Below are positions 59,930 to 64,000 of a stretch of DNA of 64,000 nucleotides, piece by piece (position 1 is the first letter of the stretch; each line of letters opens with the position of its first letter). The notes under the pieces are model-generated. The model saw nothing but the letters and a program-made list of their open reading frames with translations. It did no database searches and had not been told where the DNA came from. A program made the translations under genes and the position numbers. The stretch is taken from positions 30,246-94,245 of the forward strand of contig RSEH01000187.1 of NCBI GenBank assembly GCA_006503475.1, written 5' to 3'. The DNA comes from Stentor roeselii (lineage: Eukaryota > Ciliophora > Heterotrichea > Heterotrichida > Stentoridae).

Positions 59930-61934
59930 TTAGTTAGAATAATTAGTGATTGCAGACTAATGAGTGTTTTTAATATTGATAAGCATTACATTTCAAAGTC
60001 CAAGAAGATCTTCGAATATTGATCTTACTTGTTATAATTTTACAATGAATAAGTGTTAAAAATGACTACTCAAGTTAATATAAAGAATTTCATTTGACTT
60101 TAGATCGCTTTAAGATAATGAAGATAATTCTGCCAAACATTACAGAAGAAAGAATAAATTAACTATCGAAGCTTATTACGATTTAAGATTGAATACAACA
60201 AAGATCAATCTATATACTTCTATTCTGCTTTGAATTGAAATTAGGTAAATGTTTATGCACTATGCATGAAGTATATTTACCTATTTAAGTAAATAAAATC
60301 TTGATATATGAGTTTCTTAATACTTAAAGAGATAATAAAATTGAATTGGAAAAAAGAATTATGAATAAAGGTTTATAAATCATTAATTTAACTATCGATG
60401 TCTGAAAATGGAAAAAAATACTAGTCGATATTTAGTTTATTATTAAAACTTTAAAGAAAATTTTTCAAGGAGAAAAATAACTTTAACAATATTAAGTTGA
60501 GAATAGAAAAAAATTTTATTTATTAAAATCAATGACCAGAAATAAGAAAAGTATGAAATTCAGATAAATTATTAGAGGCTACTGTTGTAATCAAACAGAA
60601 ACTATTGCTAATTAATCACTTTACTTATTTTTACACTTAACCATCAAGATTTTGCTGAATAACATACTAAGATATATCTCAATATTATGAAAATACCTTA
60701 TTCTGTGAGTAAATATTCTTTAAGGCTAATTAGCCAAATTTTATAATTTATATAAAAGATCAAAACTAATAAATTTTCTAATCATCTCTTACTATTCACA
60801 AAAGTTTAATCTCTAAATACTTTCAGTAAAATTTGACAAAACTATTATAAAACTATATTAGAATCTAAAATCATATACTTAAACTATTCAATTATTCACT
60901 AGTATCTCCAGTTTTTATTTGAATAGCTACCAATCAGTTGCCAATTCAAACTTCAAAAAATTAAAATTTCCTGTACTATGGCTTGAAAAATTCTTAAGGA
61001 GTTCAAAACTTCGAATTATATTTTTTAAAGTTTGAATCTTTCAAACTACAGAGAGTTTTCATTTGTTTTAATGAAAAAAAATTTCTATGGTTTTTACTCA
61101 ATGTCAAGAATTATCTAAATAAGAAATTTTATGATTAATCAAAATATCCTTTAAAAACTATCTCTAAGAGTCTGATAGAAATTCAATATATTTGAGACCT
61201 TCTAAAATAGTTTAGGTAATTTTCCTTGTTGATTACTTATGCTCAACCTAACTTCAAAGGATAAAATAGCCATAAAAAACCACTTTAACACTGAACTATT
61301 CTATTCAACTTGCAAACTCTTACATGTTAATTAAAAAATTTACAATTTGGATAATTCCTCGAAAAATAATTTAATTAGTATCCTAAATGTTCCAAATAGT
61401 TTTTTTTAAACAATTATCGATGAGTAATTTTCAGCATTCACTTAAAGTATAAAATTAAAATACCTTTTGAATCAGGAACATGAGATTAACCGATTTTTTA
61501 TTAGATTATATGATTATTTTTATGAGGATTTAAAAATTCAAGATGAATTCATAATTTTAATTTAAAGTTAATGATTAATTTCTTTCGTGCAGAAATTGAA
61601 TAATCAACATGTCAATAATTATTTTCACTTAGGATTAAAATTTTCTTGAAACTTGCGATAACATTACAAAGGTTCTTAATAAAGAATTGAATGGAAAGCC
61701 TTCTTCGCCTGTACCTGCTTGTGAAGAATCGGAGTTAACGTAAATTTGTAATTATTATATGAGTAAATATTCGGAGGAGGCAAGCACCAGTGCTGAATTT
61801 TAAAAAATCTGAAAGGTTTGTCACGTCTATCAATCTGCTGAAAATTCATCTAAACCATCACGGCATGAGGAAAACAACATAATGTCTTAGAAATCAAATA
61901 AATATCAAATGATGACCTTCACATGAGGCAAACT
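59930..61934. other. AT-rich region without visible gene
   Basis: About 2 kb of very AT-rich sequence with dense stops in all frames. I see no RNA gene, repeat or coding segment. From about 61690 the composition becomes less AT-rich, close to the Cys-rich relic. Confidence 0.6.
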
Positions 61935-62790
61935 TCATATTGTTGAACCCATGCAGTAGAAGCACTCGGGACCTGAGCAATTTTCTCCCGGACTAAGAGG
62001 ATTAAGAAAATTTTGTTCATTCTTACACTCACAGTCTAAAATTTTGAGAAGTCTGGACGTATCAGAGTTGACAGCATAATTAAGAGTAGCTTTCTTGATT
62101 AAATTTGAATAATCGCAAAAAAACCTGAGACAAGACACTCTGTAACACAACTCTGGTAAGTATTCAAAGCCTCCAGTGTCAGGGTCATATTTAAAAGAAC
62201 GTCCAGAGCACACCACAGTTTCCATAGTCATAATTTCATTTCTCTTGGCAAATCCCATCTCCTATTCTTCAAAAAGCACCCTTTGTCCCAGTATAACAAG
62301 AATACTATAAAAAGCATTCAAGAATAGCCCATGAATAAATTATTTGATTATCAGAGTCTAACAAACAAGGGTTTTCTTTCAGATTCAAATCTATGCAAAC
62401 ATTCACCATCATCAAAATTACAGTGATTATACCATAAGGCATCACATTTAGATTATTTCTCTTCTTTTCATAGCAGCCAGTGCTTTATTCAATGCGCAGG
62501 TTCTGGGTAGACTTCGCAAGAATCCTTAAGACATTCAGCTTACACTATCCGAGTCTAGATCGATTTTAAAGCATTTTTGGCTGCACCAGCCGCACACGCT
62601 GTTGTCAAACATTCAAAAAAGAGTCAGAATCGCAGAGTTTTTCAGTATTTCCTCAGCCTGAAGAACAGGATTCGCAGTCGCCTAAGGCCCACCCACATTG
62701 ATAACTATTGCAGCATGAGTCGCATGTCCCTTCTACGAGTTTTCTAGTTCGCAGGGTCTCTTGAACTGAATTGCTTGCCTTGGGTGATCT
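61935..62790 (-). pseudogene. Relic of a Cys-rich secreted/surface protein
   Basis: On the minus strand, fragments in shifting frames carry closely spaced cysteines. The upstream one reads GTCDSCCNSYQCGWALGDCE (near 62720-62660), then CGWCSQKCFKIDLDSDS (near 62600-62550), then CLKDSCEVYPEP and CDALWYNHCNFDDGEC. CGWC with flanking cysteines resembles PSI-type modules. The longest open piece, 62258-61935 (107 codons, MGFAKRNEIMTMETVV...), has ten cysteines (ELCYRVSCLRFFC, CECKNEQ, CSGPECFYC). Leishmanolysin C-termini look somewhat similar. Stops and frameshifts between pieces mark a pseudogene. Confidence 0.45.
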
Positions 62791-62800
62791 AAATTGCAGA

Positions 62801-64000
62801 TCAGCTTATACACTGCTCGTCATAATTTTTTTTCTGATGAGGGAAGGTTTACAGAAACTAGATTAGCAGGTATATACATCAATGCTATTGACTTTAAGCA
62901 ATGCCGCTATCAGAAGAATCAACATTTACAGGCTCCATTTAACCATAAAAAGAATGAAAAGAAATTAATCCAAATCAAAATTGAAATGAATTAAGAATTG
63001 TTAAAATAAGCCTAAAATATCTTTAGAGTGTGAAATTAATTTGAAAGTAACTATTTATAGTATCACATCTCTATCAGTTTCATAATAATATAAATTCTTT
63101 TTATTTTATCAAGGTTAAATACAATATATTGACTGAGGATTTGATAAATTATCATGCAAAATTATAGTTATTTTAATTTTTAATTAAACCTAATTAAAAT
63201 TCGATAAGAATTCTTAACTATCCAAGACTCTTGATCAGATAATCTAGGTTTATAGTTATCTCTTTGAATTTTTGTTCAAAGATCCAAATATTTATAGTTT
63301 CTTTAAAGAAATAATCATAAGGTATGAGCATTATTATGAGAATTAGATTACCTATATACTTAGGAATAGCTTTATAGTGTAGAATTTTCAGTTTTTGAAG
63401 CGAATTTCCTGATATTTAATCTAAAAAGCAAACCACTATATGTAATAATCAGAAGAAACTGAGTAAATTCAGTGGTTGTGAACATCAAAGAAAATTTTAT
63501 TGTCATTGATTTAATGTTCTGAGCTTTTCAACTACGTTATGATGCACTAAGGTGTATTTTTTGTCATCAATCTATAAGGAAACTTTGAGGAAGTTTTGAA
63601 ACTATTGAAAAATGCTTCTTTTGTGTATGTTAGTTTTAAGTACTAAGGATTCTTTTTAAGCGGAATACCTCATGAGCCTACTTTTTTCTATTCACTTTTG
63701 GTTTATAGGTTGATTGGACTTGCCATCAGTATATCTTGGAAAACTTTAGAAACATCTCTTAGATTGAACAAGAAGTTGATTAGGATAAGTTAGTACATCA
63801 TTTATATAAGAATCACTCTTCTTCTCTTGCTTCCTCAAATAATTAATGTTTTTATAATCGTTTTATTATAGCTTCTTAATAAAATTTTTAATATAGCATC
63901 ATGATTTTTAAATAAAAAAATACCATATAAAGTAGCATTATAATAAAGATATGATGAATAACTTGATGTTATAGTCAATCGAATGGAGATGGACTTTAAT
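62801..64000. other. AT-rich region without visible gene
   Basis: No supported coding region, RNA or repeat to the end of the window. A 66-codon plus-strand frame at 62794-62994 has no coding character. Confidence 0.55.

Noticed and set aside
62794-62994. 66-codon plus-strand frame
   Set aside because: No ATG-context or domain support and composition like the surrounding non-coding sequence.

Overview
The window reads as macronuclear-type genomic DNA of a ciliate, most likely a heterotrich close to Stentor. Long ORFs run without in-frame TAA, TAG or TGA, all three triplets end genes, and conserved tryptophans are TGG, so the code is standard. Five introns can be demonstrated, each exactly 15 nt with GTA...AG ends, which is a heterotrich hallmark. 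Genes are packed tightly: tandem neighbours can be 8-53 nt apart and convergent genes often touch or overlap. The species is inferred; no database search was possible.

Region 1-19.4 kb is dense, single-copy housekeeping and cytoskeletal sequence: a cut-off membrane protein, an EF-hand-like protein, an N-acylated START protein, a C2H2/LRR/coiled-coil protein, a TmcB-like multi-span PAS protein, coiled-coil proteins, a two-TM receptor-like protein with TPR and vWA-like regions (two 15-nt introns), a POC5-like centriolar protein, a TPR/IQ protein, the mitochondrial phosphate carrier, a DYRK kinase and the Hsp70/Hsp90 co-chaperone STI1/HOP.

Region 19.4-26.7 kb is a duplication zone. It holds two tandem alpha/beta hydrolases with a mosaic identity pattern and three O-methyltransferase copies, one intact and two broken, in a duplicated block of about 1.5 kb. 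Region 26.8-35.1 kb returns to ordinary genes: an N-acylated ankyrin-like protein, a CPAP/TCP10 G-box protein, a CDPK, glucosidase II beta (spliced, its 3' end overlapping the CDPK), three tRNA-Asn genes and a PX/PH-type phospholipase D.

Region 35.1-44.6 kb is an array of six divergent WD40 paralogues. Four carry a C-terminal membrane anchor, one lacks it and is inverted, and the last is frameshifted. They are followed by a TRP-type channel and, 33 nt later, a 2135-residue Cys-rich/LamG-like multi-span surface protein. Region 55-64 kb is gene-poor. It holds apparent relics of membrane or Cys-rich proteins and a WD40 locus with about 16 nearly identical repeats, broken by two frameshifts and a stop.

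Functional themes are membrane sensing and signalling (TmcB-like, Cache-like/TPR/vWA, TRP, CDPK, PLD, DYRK), basal-body construction (POC5-like, CPAP G-box), and local gene duplication with decay. The best candidates for something undescribed are the membrane-anchored WD40 array beside the TRP/giant receptor pair, and the homogenised WD40 repeat locus.
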